DNA from: Planctomycetota bacterium
Lineage (GTDB): Bacteria > Planctomycetota > Planctomycetia > Pirellulales > Pirellulaceae
NCBI GenBank assembly: GCA_026692885.1
Contig: JAPLNJ010001091.1
Location: forward strand, 1-6,943
Direction of reading: 5' to 3'
Length of the DNA stretch: 6,943 bases
Of this stretch, positions 1 to 5,934 are shown piece after piece. Made by a program: the position numbers and the translations under genes. A model generated the notes under the pieces. The model was not told where the DNA came from. It searched no databases and was given only the letters and a program-made list of their open reading frames with translations. Numbering within the stretch: position 1 is the first letter of the stretch; every line of letters starts with the position of its first letter.

Positions 1-745
1 AAACACAAAACATACACGAAGCTCAACATATCAAACTAGTACCAGGATGCTCCGCCGGACGTGCAGAAGCGATTGCTGGCCGGCATCGACTGGGGTGGTG
101 GCGTGTTGTCGCGGACGGTGCTGGTCATTGGGACCGGCACCGGAAAGGGAGCCGGTTTGGTCAGGGAAGCGGGGACCAGGAGGCGGCTGCAGGACTATGG
201 GGGCAGAGAATGGCCCAGCTCGGCGCGGGTTTGTTTGAACGCGGAGTGAACGATGGTGACCGGGATGTTGTCCTGCGAGGGCCAGAAGGTGGCAGAGAGC
301 GAGCGGCGCGGTGCCGAAGGTTTGGTGGGAGGTCGCCGCCCGCGGTGCATGTCCACTTGCGGTGCTCGCACGACTCGATGGCCGACACGGGGACGGAGGC
401 TCCCGCAAGCGGGAAGCGTGCCGCAGAACGTGGGGCAGAGCGAGGGCGAGGGGTGAAGCGGAGCAACGCACCGCCGGCTGCTTCCGAGGAAGTCGACGGG
501 CAGCCTGCGTGTGAGACCGGCCGCCGAGATCTCCCTTGCGGGTCCAGCTCGGAAGGGCGAACTGGGTTCCTCCTACCAAAGATCCAACACCGGGTAGCAG
601 GGGGCCAGTGACGGGCCAGCAACAGCGGCCCAGTCACCAGCGACGGACTCCGCGCACGAAAGCGGGGCGGCCGCCCAGCCGGAGGTTGAGTCCGGCCGTG
701 ACGTCCGCCCCGTGCTCTTGTGTGCCGAGCAGGACGGGCCAGAGC
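1..745. other. No supported gene downstream of istB
   Basis: Long open frames exist on both strands (for example minus 579-31 and plus 210-611). Their translations are rich in R, P, S and A, lack recognisable motifs, and overlap one another, as expected of chance frames in GC-rich DNA. The first ~45 bases are AT-rich and the composition switches sharply to GC-rich afterwards, which may mark a boundary. No terminal inverted repeat for the IS21 element could be matched between here and the istA side. One imperfect hairpin at 608-637 is listed separately. The stretch is probably the 3' flank of the insertion element plus unknown sequence. Confidence 0.5.
608..637. repeat. Imperfect inverted repeat downstream of istB
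   Basis: The left arm GTGACGGGCC (608-617) pairs with GGCCCaGTCAC (627-637) around a 9-base spacer. This gives ten base pairs with one bulged A at 632. It lies ~110 bases beyond the istB stop, on the side where istB transcription would end. There is no T-run after it on the minus strand, so it is not a standard intrinsic terminator. It could still be a structure at the end of the element. Confidence 0.4.
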
Positions 746-1447
746 TTATTCGGGTGGTCTGTCTTTCAGGCGATAGCTGTCTCCTTGAATGACGACTGCC
801 TCCCCGTGATGCATCAGCCGGTCGATCATGGCGGTGGCCAGGGTGTTGTCCACGTCGAAGATTTTGCCCCAGTCACGGAAGGATCGGTTCGTGGTGATCA
901 CGAGGGAGCCGAACTCGTAGCGGGCAGCGACGACTTGGAACATCAGATCGGCACCGCGTTTGTCGATGGGCAGATAACCCAGTTCATCGAGGAGGAGTAG
1001 GGAAGGGGTGGTATAGACCTTTAAGGCTTTGGCCAGCGTGCCGTTGATCTGGGCGGCAGTCAGTCCGTTGAGCATGTCGACGACGCGTGTAAAGCGGACC
1101 GACACGCCCCGTTCGCAGGCGGTGTAGCCCAGGGCGGTGAGGAGATGCGTCTTGCCGATCCCCGTCGGTCCAATCAGTACGGCCGACTGATGTTGGGCCA
1201 CGAACTCACAGTCAAACAGGCGCAGGACTTTTTGTTTGGGGAGGCGTTTGGGGAAGGCGAAGTCGAACTCTTCCAGGGTCTTGCGTTTGGTGACTTCGGC
1301 GGCCACCAGGGTCACCAGCACGTCCAGTGGGGAGCCGTTCTTGCGTGCCGCTTCGTTCAACACTTCCGGATAGATCTCGGCGATTTGGTCCAACCGCAAC
1401 TCGGCCAGGTGTTCGCGCAGTGCGGCGTGGGGATCAGGGTTAGTCAT
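746..1447 (-). CDS. istB: IS21-family helper ATPase IstB
   Basis: IstB is the AAA+ helper of IS21-type transposition: it binds DNA, hydrolyses ATP and activates the IstA transposase at the target. The 233-residue product is close to family length. It shows Walker A GPTGIGKT at 93-100, Walker B LLLLDE at 150-155, a sensor-like ITTN at 184-187, and the family ending DRLMHHGEAVVI followed by SYRLKD. The ATG at 1447 was chosen because GAGGAA lies just upstream and because translated similarity begins at TNPDPHAALREHLAEL. A longer in-frame extension to 1492 would only read the istA tail. The start overlaps the istA stop by 8 bases, the usual istA-istB coupling. The gene looks intact although its partner istA is broken, so it is probably an orphan ATPase. 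Confidence 0.93.
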   Translation of the reverse strand: MTNPDPHAALREHLAELRLDQIAEIYPEVLNEAARKNGSPLDVLVTLVAAEVTKRKTLEEFDFAFPKRLPKQKVLRLFDCEFVAQHQSAVLIGPTGIGKTHLLTALGYTACERGVSVRFTRVVDMLNGLTAAQINGTLAKALKVYTTPSLLLLDELGYLPIDKRGADLMFQVVAARYEFGSLVITTNRSFRDWGKIFDVDNTLATAMIDRLMHHGEAVVIQGDSYRLKDRPPE

Positions 1448-2065
1448 GGTCTTCCTCCGCTTGGGGTTCGTGGTCTTGAAACAGTCGGTCATAGGCCCCG
1501 GGGTCGGGGTCCTCCAGTTCGATGTCGTCGATCAGTTCCTGACGTTGCAGTCGCAAGGGCATCGGGGGCGGGAGTTCACGGCGGCGGCGTTCCTGTAACA
1601 GGAGCGTCTCCACGTAGGCCGCATCGTAGGTCTGGTATTGGTGAGCCGCCGCGAAGTGTTGCCAATCTGAATCCGCCCGCAGTCGCCCCAGTCCACTTGA
1701 CACGCCTCGCCCGGTTGATACAGGACTTCTTGATAGATGCGGCCGCGTGCCGGCCGGACTTGCCGGACGTGCTGCCGAACCAGCGAGATGCCGCCCCGGT
1801 AACCCTCCGCCCCCCGGCGGATCTCCTCCAGGATGTGGACGGCGGACAGCCCGGGATACTTGGCCAGCAAGGCGTCGATCTGCGGCCGATACGGATCGAG
1901 CAGGCTGCCGCGTGCCCGTCGTGCCGCCGTGGCCGGCGGCTGTTCCATTGCCAAGGCTTTCTTCACGGTCCGGCGACTGCAGTGCAACCGTTGGGCGATG
2001 GTCCGGTGCGAAAGTTTTTCGATTTCCGACAGGCGGCGGATCTCCGCCCACAGGGCGACGTTCAT
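1440..2065 (-). pseudogene. istA: IS21-family transposase IstA, internally deleted
   Basis: IstA is the DDE transposase of IS21-type elements. From the ATG at 2065 (GGAGGA six bases upstream) one frame gives 140 residues: an N-terminal helix-turn-helix (about 21-38, RTIAQRLHCSRRTVKKAL), then the stretch reaching QVDWG at 123-127, whose Asp is the first catalytic acid. At about 1646 the coding signal jumps to another frame, which gives 68 residues of typical IstA C-terminus (YQTYDAAYVETLLLQERRR, then an acidic tail ending EEDHD). IstA proteins usually run to about 500 residues, so some 300 or more residues are missing, including the second Asp and the Glu of the DDE triad. The two parts are also out of frame. 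This copy cannot make an active transposase. The stop at 1440-1442 overlaps istB. Confidence 0.85.
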
Positions 2066-2268
2066 GGGTTCCTCCTGGCCGCGGTCGACGGCTCCTGGTC
2101 GGCCAGCGTGCGTAGCAGTTCCTGCAGTGCCGCGGGGCCGCCACGTTCCACGCGCGCCCGCGGCAGCGACAAGACTTGGGTCAGCGGCGCCTGGTACGCC
2201 ACCAAGTCGTAAACCACCAGTTCGTCGCGCGCCGCGACCACCGCCTCTTCCCGCACCCGCAACACCAT
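2062..2268 (-). CDS. Short ORF overlapping the istA start (ATGA)
   Basis: This is a 68-codon frame from an ATG at 2268, with a product opening MVLRVREEAVVAARDELVVY and ending TAARRNP. Its stop TGA overlaps the istA ATG as ATGA, and the istA ribosome-binding site lies inside its end. Both suggest translational coupling to istA. The middle looks protein-like (DLVAYQAPLTQVLSLPRARV, ALQELLRTLADQE). The product is not recognised, and IS21 elements normally have no gene here. The upstream end runs into sulfatase sequence on the opposite strand near 2258, so the true start may be lost and this could be the C-terminal piece of a longer gene. Confidence 0.4.
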   Translation of the reverse strand: MVLRVREEAVVAARDELVVYDLVAYQAPLTQVLSLPRARVERGGPAALQELLRTLADQEPSTAARRNP

Positions 2269-3238
2269 TGTCCTCTTCGCCAGCGACAACGGCCCGAACA
2301 CCGCCCGCTTCAACGGCGGGATGCGCGGTGCCAAAGGTAGCGTCTTCGAAGGCGGCATGAGGGTGCCGTTTTTCATCCGCTGGCCAGGCAAAATGGAGGC
2401 GGGCCGGCTCGTTGGTCAGATCACGCAACATGTGGATGTCTATCCCACGCTGCTCGAACTCGCGGGCGTGCCCATGTCGGAGAGCAAACCGCTCGATGGC
2501 ATCAGCCTGGTTCCGCTCCTGCTCGGCAAGACGTCGCTATGGCCGCCGCGTACGCTCTTCGACATCACCGGGCGTGGCGGCAAAGACGGAGCGCCGATCC
2601 CCGAGTATCCTGGCACGGCGAGAACGGAAACGCATCGCTGGGTACACGATGGCAAGCAGGCCATGCTCTTCGATCTCCGCAACGATCCCGGCGAAAAGTC
2701 CAACCTCGCCGCAAAGCAGCCCGCCCTCGCCGCCGAGCTGGAAAAGGCTTATCGGGCGTGGTTTCACGAAGCCACCGCGCCCACCGGCGGCAAGGTCGAG
2801 CGATTCCCCGTCACCTTGACCGAGGGCACGGATCTCCTCGTCCCCAACGCCGGCCGCATCGGCGGCGTGCAACTGTTTGGCAAAGGCTGGGACTACGACT
2901 GGGGCACCTTTCCGGCACCGTCCGCCGCATTGTCCTGGCGTCTCGCCGTGCCACAAGCAGGCCGCTACGAAGTCAGCGTGCTGCACACCGCCAGAACCAC
3001 CGGCGGCGATGTCCGTGTGAGCGTCGGCGACAACCAAGCCCGCAGCGCGATCAGCACCGTCTATGATCCCCCCGCGATTCCACGCCCCGAACGCATCCCG
3101 CGCTGGGAAGTGCCGGACAAAGTCTTCAAGCCCCTGATCATCGGCCACATCACCATCCCCGCAGGATTGCACGATCTCCAAGTCACGGCCGCACCCGGCA
3201 TCGAAATCCAAGCCGTGCGATTGAAGCCATCGAAGTGA
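2258..3238 (+). pseudogene. Sulfatase, C-terminal part with accessory domain
   Basis: This is the C-terminal part of an arylsulfatase-type enzyme, which would hydrolyse sulfate esters, probably on polysaccharides outside the cytoplasm. Recognisable family motifs begin at about 2261: NTIVLFASDNGP (the D-N of a metal site), then GAKGSVFEGGMRVPFFIRWPG, HVDVYPTLLELAGV, LDGISLVPLL, and LFDLRNDPGEKSNLA. The active-site C/S-x-P-S-R segment and the rest of the N-terminal catalytic half are absent. The first in-frame start is the ATG at 2321, after the metal motif, so any product would be inactive. After about 3 x 50 codons a separate, probably beta-rich module follows (AGRIGGVQLFGKGWDYDWGT, LSWRLAVPQAGRYEVSVLHT), of the kind appended to sulfatases of PVC bacteria. 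The 5' edge abuts the IS21 remnant. The next gene starts 9 bases after the stop. Confidence 0.88.
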
Positions 3239-3247
3239 CCACCAGCC

Positions 3248-4183
3248 ATGAAACACACATTCATACTCCTCACCGCCCTGCTGCTGGCGTCGCTGGCTGC
3301 GCTGCATGGCGCCGAGGTGCCGCAGACAAGCCCCACCCACCGTGTGCTCTTCCGTCAGCCGGAACTGGCCGGTGTCGGCAACCGCATGTATGTCCAGGCA
3401 CGCGTTCCTTCAGGCGAGTTCGCCATGGTGGGCTGGCAAAAAAGCCCGTTTACCCCGGACGGAAAATTCCTCCCTGTCGGTTGGGACGCCGGGGCCAAGA
3501 CGGGGCTAGCCGTCACCGGTGACCGGACCTTGGCGCAGCGCGGTATGCGCGACGTGGCGGGAGCGACGACCGCCCAGATGTCCGGCGACGCGGTGGGGGT
3601 CTATTTGAATTCGGCCGATCTCTCCGGCAGTGGAACCGATGCGCAGGGCCGGCCGCTTCCGGGATCGGGCGGCTTCAAAATGATGGTCACCCCGCAAATC
3701 CGGTTCGCGCCGGAGAGCGCAGTGCGCCCATTCCGCGCGGAAAACGGCCGGCTTGACCTCTCTCTGGACTTGCAGGTTCCGGTCGCCGAATGCGGGGAGA
3801 AAAAAGGCAGCCTCGCCTACGACGCTCTACAGCTCGAATCAGACAACTTCGACAATCCCCAGTTTAAGAAAGTCGATGTTATCAAGGTGCGTGTGGGGAT
3901 TGCCGCTTTGGCAGTGGGGCAGCCAGGGAACACGATTCGTGCGTTGAATTGCTGGGATCAACCACCAATCAAGGCGTCAAAACCATGTCCTGGCTCAAGA
4001 AACCAAAACCACGCGACGTGCAACGCAGCCGCCTGTACTACGCTGAGCGGCAGGTTTCGGCGTTTCTGCGGGACATTCTGCCGACCGTCCCCGACATCGA
4101 GACCTTCGTGGACGAAATGCTGGCGTGCCATTGGTTGCGGACCCACTTCACCCCACGGGTGCTGGACCAAATCAGGGTCTTGA
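3248..4183 (+). CDS. Secreted protein of unknown function, 3' end lost
   Basis: The product opens with a clear signal peptide: Lys near the start, a Leu/Ala core, and probable cleavage after LHGA (about residue 22). It should therefore be exported. The mature part (THRVLFRQPELAGVGNRMYV, then SGTDAQGRPLPGSGGF and VTPQIRFAPESAVRPF) is not recognised. The start is 9 bases after the sulfatase stop, so the two probably formed one operon and may have shared a role in polysaccharide use. Protein-like character fades between about 3840 and 3940. From about 3985 the frame overlaps another gene in a different frame, so its last ~65 codons to the stop at 4183 are readthrough and the natural C-terminus is missing. 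Confidence 0.6.
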   Translation: MKHTFILLTALLLASLAALHGAEVPQTSPTHRVLFRQPELAGVGNRMYVQARVPSGEFAMVGWQKSPFTPDGKFLPVGWDAGAKTGLAVTGDRTLAQRGMRDVAGATTAQMSGDAVGVYLNSADLSGSGTDAQGRPLPGSGGFKMMVTPQIRFAPESAVRPFRAENGRLDLSLDLQVPVAECGEKKGSLAYDALQLESDNFDNPQFKKVDVIKVRVGIAALAVGQPGNTIRALNCWDQPPIKASKPCPGSRNQNHATCNAAACTTLSGRFRRFCGTFCRPSPTSRPSWTKCWRAIGCGPTSPHGCWTKSGS

Positions 4184-4190
4184 ACGGGCG
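3985..4190 (+). pseudogene. 5' fragment of an unrecognised gene
   Basis: From the ATG at 3985, with a weak AAGG upstream, the frame reads MSWLKKPKPRDVQRSRLYYA, then ERQVSAFLRDIL, PDIETFVDEMLACHW and THFTPRVLDQIRVLNGR. It has coding character up to about 4190 and then meets recombinase sequence in another frame; its own stop is not reached until 4341. The opening RDVQRSRLYYAE recalls the RDxQRxxVYxAE start of a small family of putative zinc hydrolases (TIGR04338-like), but the expected HExxH-type segment would lie beyond the break. Alternatively it is the N-terminal part of the adjacent recombinase shifted out of frame. I favour a fusion of two genes. Confidence 0.45.
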
Positions 4191-4234
4191 CGATCCTCAA
4201 TGCTGCCGACGAACGCCGCCGCGAGATCCTGGCC

Positions 4235-4771
4235 ATGTTGGCGTTTACCGGCATGCGGTCCGGGGAATGTCAGCACCTGCGACCGGAAGACGTCGAGTTA
4301 CGGGGAAACTGGGTGCACATCGTCAGCCGCGAGGGCTATGAGACAAAGACCGGCGAGTGTCGCGACGTACCCATCCATCCGCGGTTGCGGCCGTTTTTGG
4401 CGCGGCAGCCCAAGCATGAAAGGCCGTGGTTCTTCACCGCGCCGGCCACCCCCAAGTACCCCCGTGGCGACCACCACCTCAACGCAAAGAAGCTAAACGA
4501 GTACTTCCTGGCCGTCCTCAAGAAGCTGGATATCGCCACGGGGCGGGAGGCCGGTTTCACTATTCACTCGCTTCGACACTCCTTCAAGACGCTTTGCGTC
4601 AACGCTCGGATTCCGCGGGAGGTCGTCGATGCTTGGCAGGGCCACAGCCCCGACCGCTCAGTGGGAGGGGCGTACTACAAACTGAGCCCGGAAGAGTCTC
4701 AGCGGTTCATGGAACAAGTCCCGTTTGGGACAGGCGAGCCGGCCGCCTCTGCCGGTGAAACGGAGGTTTGA
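4235..4771 (+). CDS. Tyrosine recombinase, catalytic domain only
   Basis: This is the C-terminal catalytic domain of a phage/ICE-type integrase, which cuts and rejoins DNA through a phosphotyrosine. Counting from the ATG at 4235, all key positions are present: Arg8 in TGMRSGE, Lys38 in ETKTGE, His111 and Arg114 in HSLRH, His137 in WQGHSP, and the nucleophile at Tyr147 or Tyr148 in GAYYKL. Similarity extends upstream to about 4193 (ILNAADERRREILAM), but a stop at 4181 closes the frame and the N-terminal core-binding domain is missing. The domain is complete, yet without its arm/core-binding half it is unlikely to act specifically. It ends two bases before the next ORF and points at the tRNA-Ser-like fragment, the usual position of an integrase beside its attachment site. 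Confidence 0.88.
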   Translation: MLAFTGMRSGECQHLRPEDVELRGNWVHIVSREGYETKTGECRDVPIHPRLRPFLARQPKHERPWFFTAPATPKYPRGDHHLNAKKLNEYFLAVLKKLDIATGREAGFTIHSLRHSFKTLCVNARIPREVVDAWQGHSPDRSVGGAYYKLSPEESQRFMEQVPFGTGEPAASAGETEV

Positions 4772-4773
4772 CC

Positions 4774-5073
4774 ATGTTCATTTCAACACGGAAGTTTTTG
4801 GTTCTGGTTCTGGTCGCCGCGGCGACCAGCTTGGCGGCTTCGGCCGGTTACTTTTCGACTCCTTCTAATGGGTGGTTCGCGTCGAGGGACAAGAAAGGGA
4901 CAAATGGGGGGCAAGAAAAAGAGCATGGCTCGCAAGTGACTGCTATTTCAGCACTTACGAGCCGTTTCTCTTTTGAGGCGGAGGGCACGGTCGAACCCGC
5001 AACCCCTTACGGGGCACCACATCTCCAAGATGGTAGCAAACCCCACATTTCCCAAGGAAAACGGGGTATCTGA
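4774..5073 (+). CDS. Short ORF with signal peptide, tail probably not native
   Basis: The ATG at 4774 has GGAGG at 4762-4766 with 7-base spacing and starts two bases after the recombinase stop (4769-4771), so translation start and coupling are well supported. A TTG at 4768 opens the same frame but lacks such a site. The product begins with a convincing signal peptide or membrane segment (MFISTRKFLVLVLVAAATSL, then AASAG). After about residue 35 the frame runs through the hairpin at 4927-4963 and the tRNA-like fragment, so the rest is probably fortuitous. It looks like the 5' end of an exported-protein gene whose body was lost. Confidence 0.4.
   Translation: MFISTRKFLVLVLVAAATSLAASAGYFSTPSNGWFASRDKKGTNGGQEKEHGSQVTAISALTSRFSFEAEGTVEPATPYGAPHLQDGSKPHISQGKRGI
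4927..4963. terminator. Strong hairpin with T-rich flanks on both sides
   Basis: GGCTCGCAAGTG (4927-4938) pairs with CACTTACGAGCC (4952-4963) with one C-A mismatch. CTG (4940-4942) and CAG (4949-4951) extend the stem past a bulged A, leaving a 6-base loop. On the plus strand it is followed by GTTTCTCTTTT (4964-4974). On the minus strand it is followed by ATGCTCTTTTTCTT. It can therefore act as a bidirectional Rho-independent terminator: for the recombinase cluster on the plus strand and for the tRNA-Ser relic, whose 3' end lies just upstream of it on the minus strand. An alternative reading is a recombinase binding site, because the arms are the right size. Confidence 0.6.
4976..5033 (-). pseudogene. 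tRNA-Ser(GGA)-like 3' fragment
   Basis: Read on the minus strand from 5033 to 4976, the order fits the last two-thirds of a class II tRNA. There is an anticodon arm CCATC-TTGGAGA-TGTGG (U33, anticodon GGA, purine 37; four of five stem pairs including one G-U). Next comes a long variable arm CCCC-GTAA-GGGG, then a T-arm GCGGGTTCGA followed by CCGT, about three bases short of a normal T-loop and stem. Last come GCCCTCC as the 3' acceptor strand, discriminator G and CCT. The G discriminator and the variable arm fit serine. The 5' acceptor strand and D-arm are absent. This is what an attachment-site duplicate from tRNA integration looks like. It is not a working tRNA. Confidence 0.5.
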
Positions 5074-5209
5074 CCCAGCCTGCCAGCAGAACGCCAGCAG
5101 CAAAACGGAAATCACGCAGGAACTGCAGGCCATAATCAACGCTTGGCAGGACCTGCCCGAGCCCTTGCGGCAAGGCATCTTGGCGATGGTCCGGGCGGCC
5201 ATGCGATAA
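5030..5209 (+). CDS. Small protein with W-x-x-LPEP C-terminal motif
   Basis: This is a 59-residue product. The first 25 or so residues are polar and probably loosely folded. Then a single helix-rich segment, ITQELQAIINAWQDLPEP, leads into LRQGILAMVRAAMR. The ATG at 5030 is preferred, although the upstream site is weak and the start overlaps the tRNA-like fragment. The function is unknown. The LxAIINAW-LPEPLRxGILAMVRAA segment recurs twice more downstream in decayed form, so it is a real conserved module and not chance. A segment of this kind next to a recombinase suggests an integrase-associated small protein or the severed tail of one. The stop TAA overlaps the left arm of the palindrome at 5209-5237. 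Confidence 0.6.
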   Translation: MVANPTFPKENGVSDPACQQNASSKTEITQELQAIINAWQDLPEPLRQGILAMVRAAMR

Positions 5210-5237
5210 CTTGAGCTTCCAATTTGGAAGCTCAAGT
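5209..5237. promoter_or_regulatory. Perfect 14-bp palindrome between small ORF and ORF6N gene
   Basis: ACTTGAGCTTCCAA (5209-5222) and TTGGAAGCTCAAGT (5224-5237) are exact reverse complements around a single T. As RNA it forms a 12-bp stem with an AATTT loop. It starts at the last base of the small ORF's stop codon, so it may end that transcript, but the following bases (CTTGAAGG) have no T-run. It shares its outer hexamers CTTGAG/CTCAAG with the palindrome inside the ORF6N gene (5607-5633), which favours a protein-binding site. Confidence 0.55.
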
Positions 5238-5238
5238 C

Positions 5239-5320
5239 TTGAAGGCTGTGACCAATGCTTGACCGGCGCTGCCCGAAGCGATCCCGGCGGGCATCCCGGC
5301 GGTGGTTCGCATTCCCGGCG
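5239..5320 (+). pseudogene. Second, decayed copy of the LPEx module
   Basis: In the frame starting at 5239 the translation reads LKAVTNA, stop, PALPEAIPAGIPAVVR. It aligns without gaps to LQAIINAWQDLPEPLRQGILAMVR of the intact small protein, with the Trp codon TGG replaced by TGA at 5260-5262. The base-level match runs from 5251 against 5135, an offset of 116 bases. No start or ribosome-binding site belongs to it. The run also contains three near copies of TCCCGGCGG (from about 5282, 5294 and 5313), which give part of its altered Pro/Ala content. Confidence 0.6.
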
Positions 5321-5400
5321 GTGCGGCGGATTGCCAAGGCGAGTTGGACACGGGATGATGGGGGACCACCCCATGTGTGCCCTGTGAGAGAGGTAGTTCG

Positions 5401-5934
5401 ATGCCAAGAAAGACGACAAGCTTGGTTCCCGCAGAACGGATCGAACAGGCCATCCTACTGATCCGCGGGCAGAAGGTCATGCTGGACGCGGACCTTGCTG
5501 CACTCTACGGAGTTACTACGAAGCAACTGCTTCAGGCCGTAAGACGCAACCGGGAACGATTCCCTGTCGACTTTGCCTTTGTGCTTACGGGGAAGGAGTT
5601 TGCAATCTTGAGGTCACAAGTTGTGACCTCAAGTTCCAGTTGGGGCGGGCGACGCACGCCACCTTGGGTTTTCACCCAAGAGGGCGTGGCGATGCTATCC
5701 AGCATCCTGCGCAGCGAACGGGCCATCGCGGTCAACATCGAGATCATGCGGGCCTTCGTTCGGCTGCGGGGCATGCTGGCCAGCCATGCGGACCTCACGC
5801 GGCGGTTGGACGAGTTGGAGCAGAAGCATGACCGACAGTTCGCCATCGTGTTCGATGCCATTCGCCAACTGATGGCCCCTCCCCAAGCCGAACCGTCTGA
5901 ACTGGGCTATCACACGCTGATCGAGAAGAAATGA
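5401..5934 (+). CDS. ORF6N-domain DNA-binding protein
   Basis: This is a 177-residue protein of the ORF6N (KilA-N-associated) family, common on phages, plasmids and integrated elements and thought to bind DNA. The domain covers about residues 10-102: IEQAILLIRGQKVMLDADLA, ALYGV, QAVRRNRERFPVDFAF, the LRSQVVTSS segment, WGGRR, FTQEGVAMLSSILRSERAI. Next comes the family sequence VNIEIMRAFVRLR, then a short coiled-coil-like stretch (about 125-157) and a polar tail. The ATG at 5401 is supported by GAGAGAGG about 10 bases upstream; the GTG at 5377 would place that site inside the gene. The length is normal and no lesion is visible. The stop overlaps the next ATG (ATGA). Codons 69-77 lie within a perfect palindrome, so the gene may carry a site for its own product or for another regulator. 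Its cellular role cannot be read from sequence. Confidence 0.9.
   Translation: MPRKTTSLVPAERIEQAILLIRGQKVMLDADLAALYGVTTKQLLQAVRRNRERFPVDFAFVLTGKEFAILRSQVVTSSSSWGGRRTPPWVFTQEGVAMLSSILRSERAIAVNIEIMRAFVRLRGMLASHADLTRRLDELEQKHDRQFAIVFDAIRQLMAPPQAEPSELGYHTLIEKK
5607..5633. promoter_or_regulatory. Perfect 13-bp palindrome inside the ORF6N gene
   Basis: CTTGAGGTCACAA (5607-5619) and TTGTGACCTCAAG (5621-5633) are exact reverse complements around one G. The site encodes ILRSQVVTSS in the ORF6N domain, so part of the symmetry could follow from the conserved protein sequence. A perfect 27-base symmetry in codons that could vary at third positions is nevertheless unusual. Together with the CTTGAG/CTCAAG palindrome upstream of the gene it makes a candidate pair of operators. 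Confidence 0.5.

Noticed and set aside
31..637. Long minus-strand frames downstream of istB (182 and 158 codons)
   Set aside because: They overlap in different frames, are composed mainly of R, P, S, A and H, have no motif or good ribosome-binding site, and neither is recognised.
1145..2212. 355-codon plus-strand frame opposite istB and istA
   Set aside because: It is antisense to clear IstB and IstA coding, has no domain of its own, and is rich in Arg/Pro/Gly as expected of a shadow frame in GC-rich DNA.
2537..3340. 267-codon minus-strand frame opposite the sulfatase
   Set aside because: The plus strand carries definite sulfatase motifs throughout; the minus frame is the usual shadow.
3940..3965. 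Possible integron attC-like site (GTTGAAT ... ATCAAC)
   Set aside because: Only five bases pair, there is no second site or cassette, and the recombinase has no visible integron-integrase features.
4975..5033. Functional tRNA gene
   Set aside because: The 5' acceptor strand and D-arm are missing and the T-arm is about three bases short, so only a relic or attachment block is supported.
5281..5321. Three TCCCGGCGG repeats as a possible iteron or CRISPR-like array
   Set aside because: Spacing is irregular and very short, and the run is explained by decay of the second LPEx module in GC-rich sequence.
5377..5400. Earlier GTG start for the ORF6N protein
   Set aside because: It would put the good GAGAGAGG site inside the gene, and ORF6N similarity begins after the ATG at 5401.
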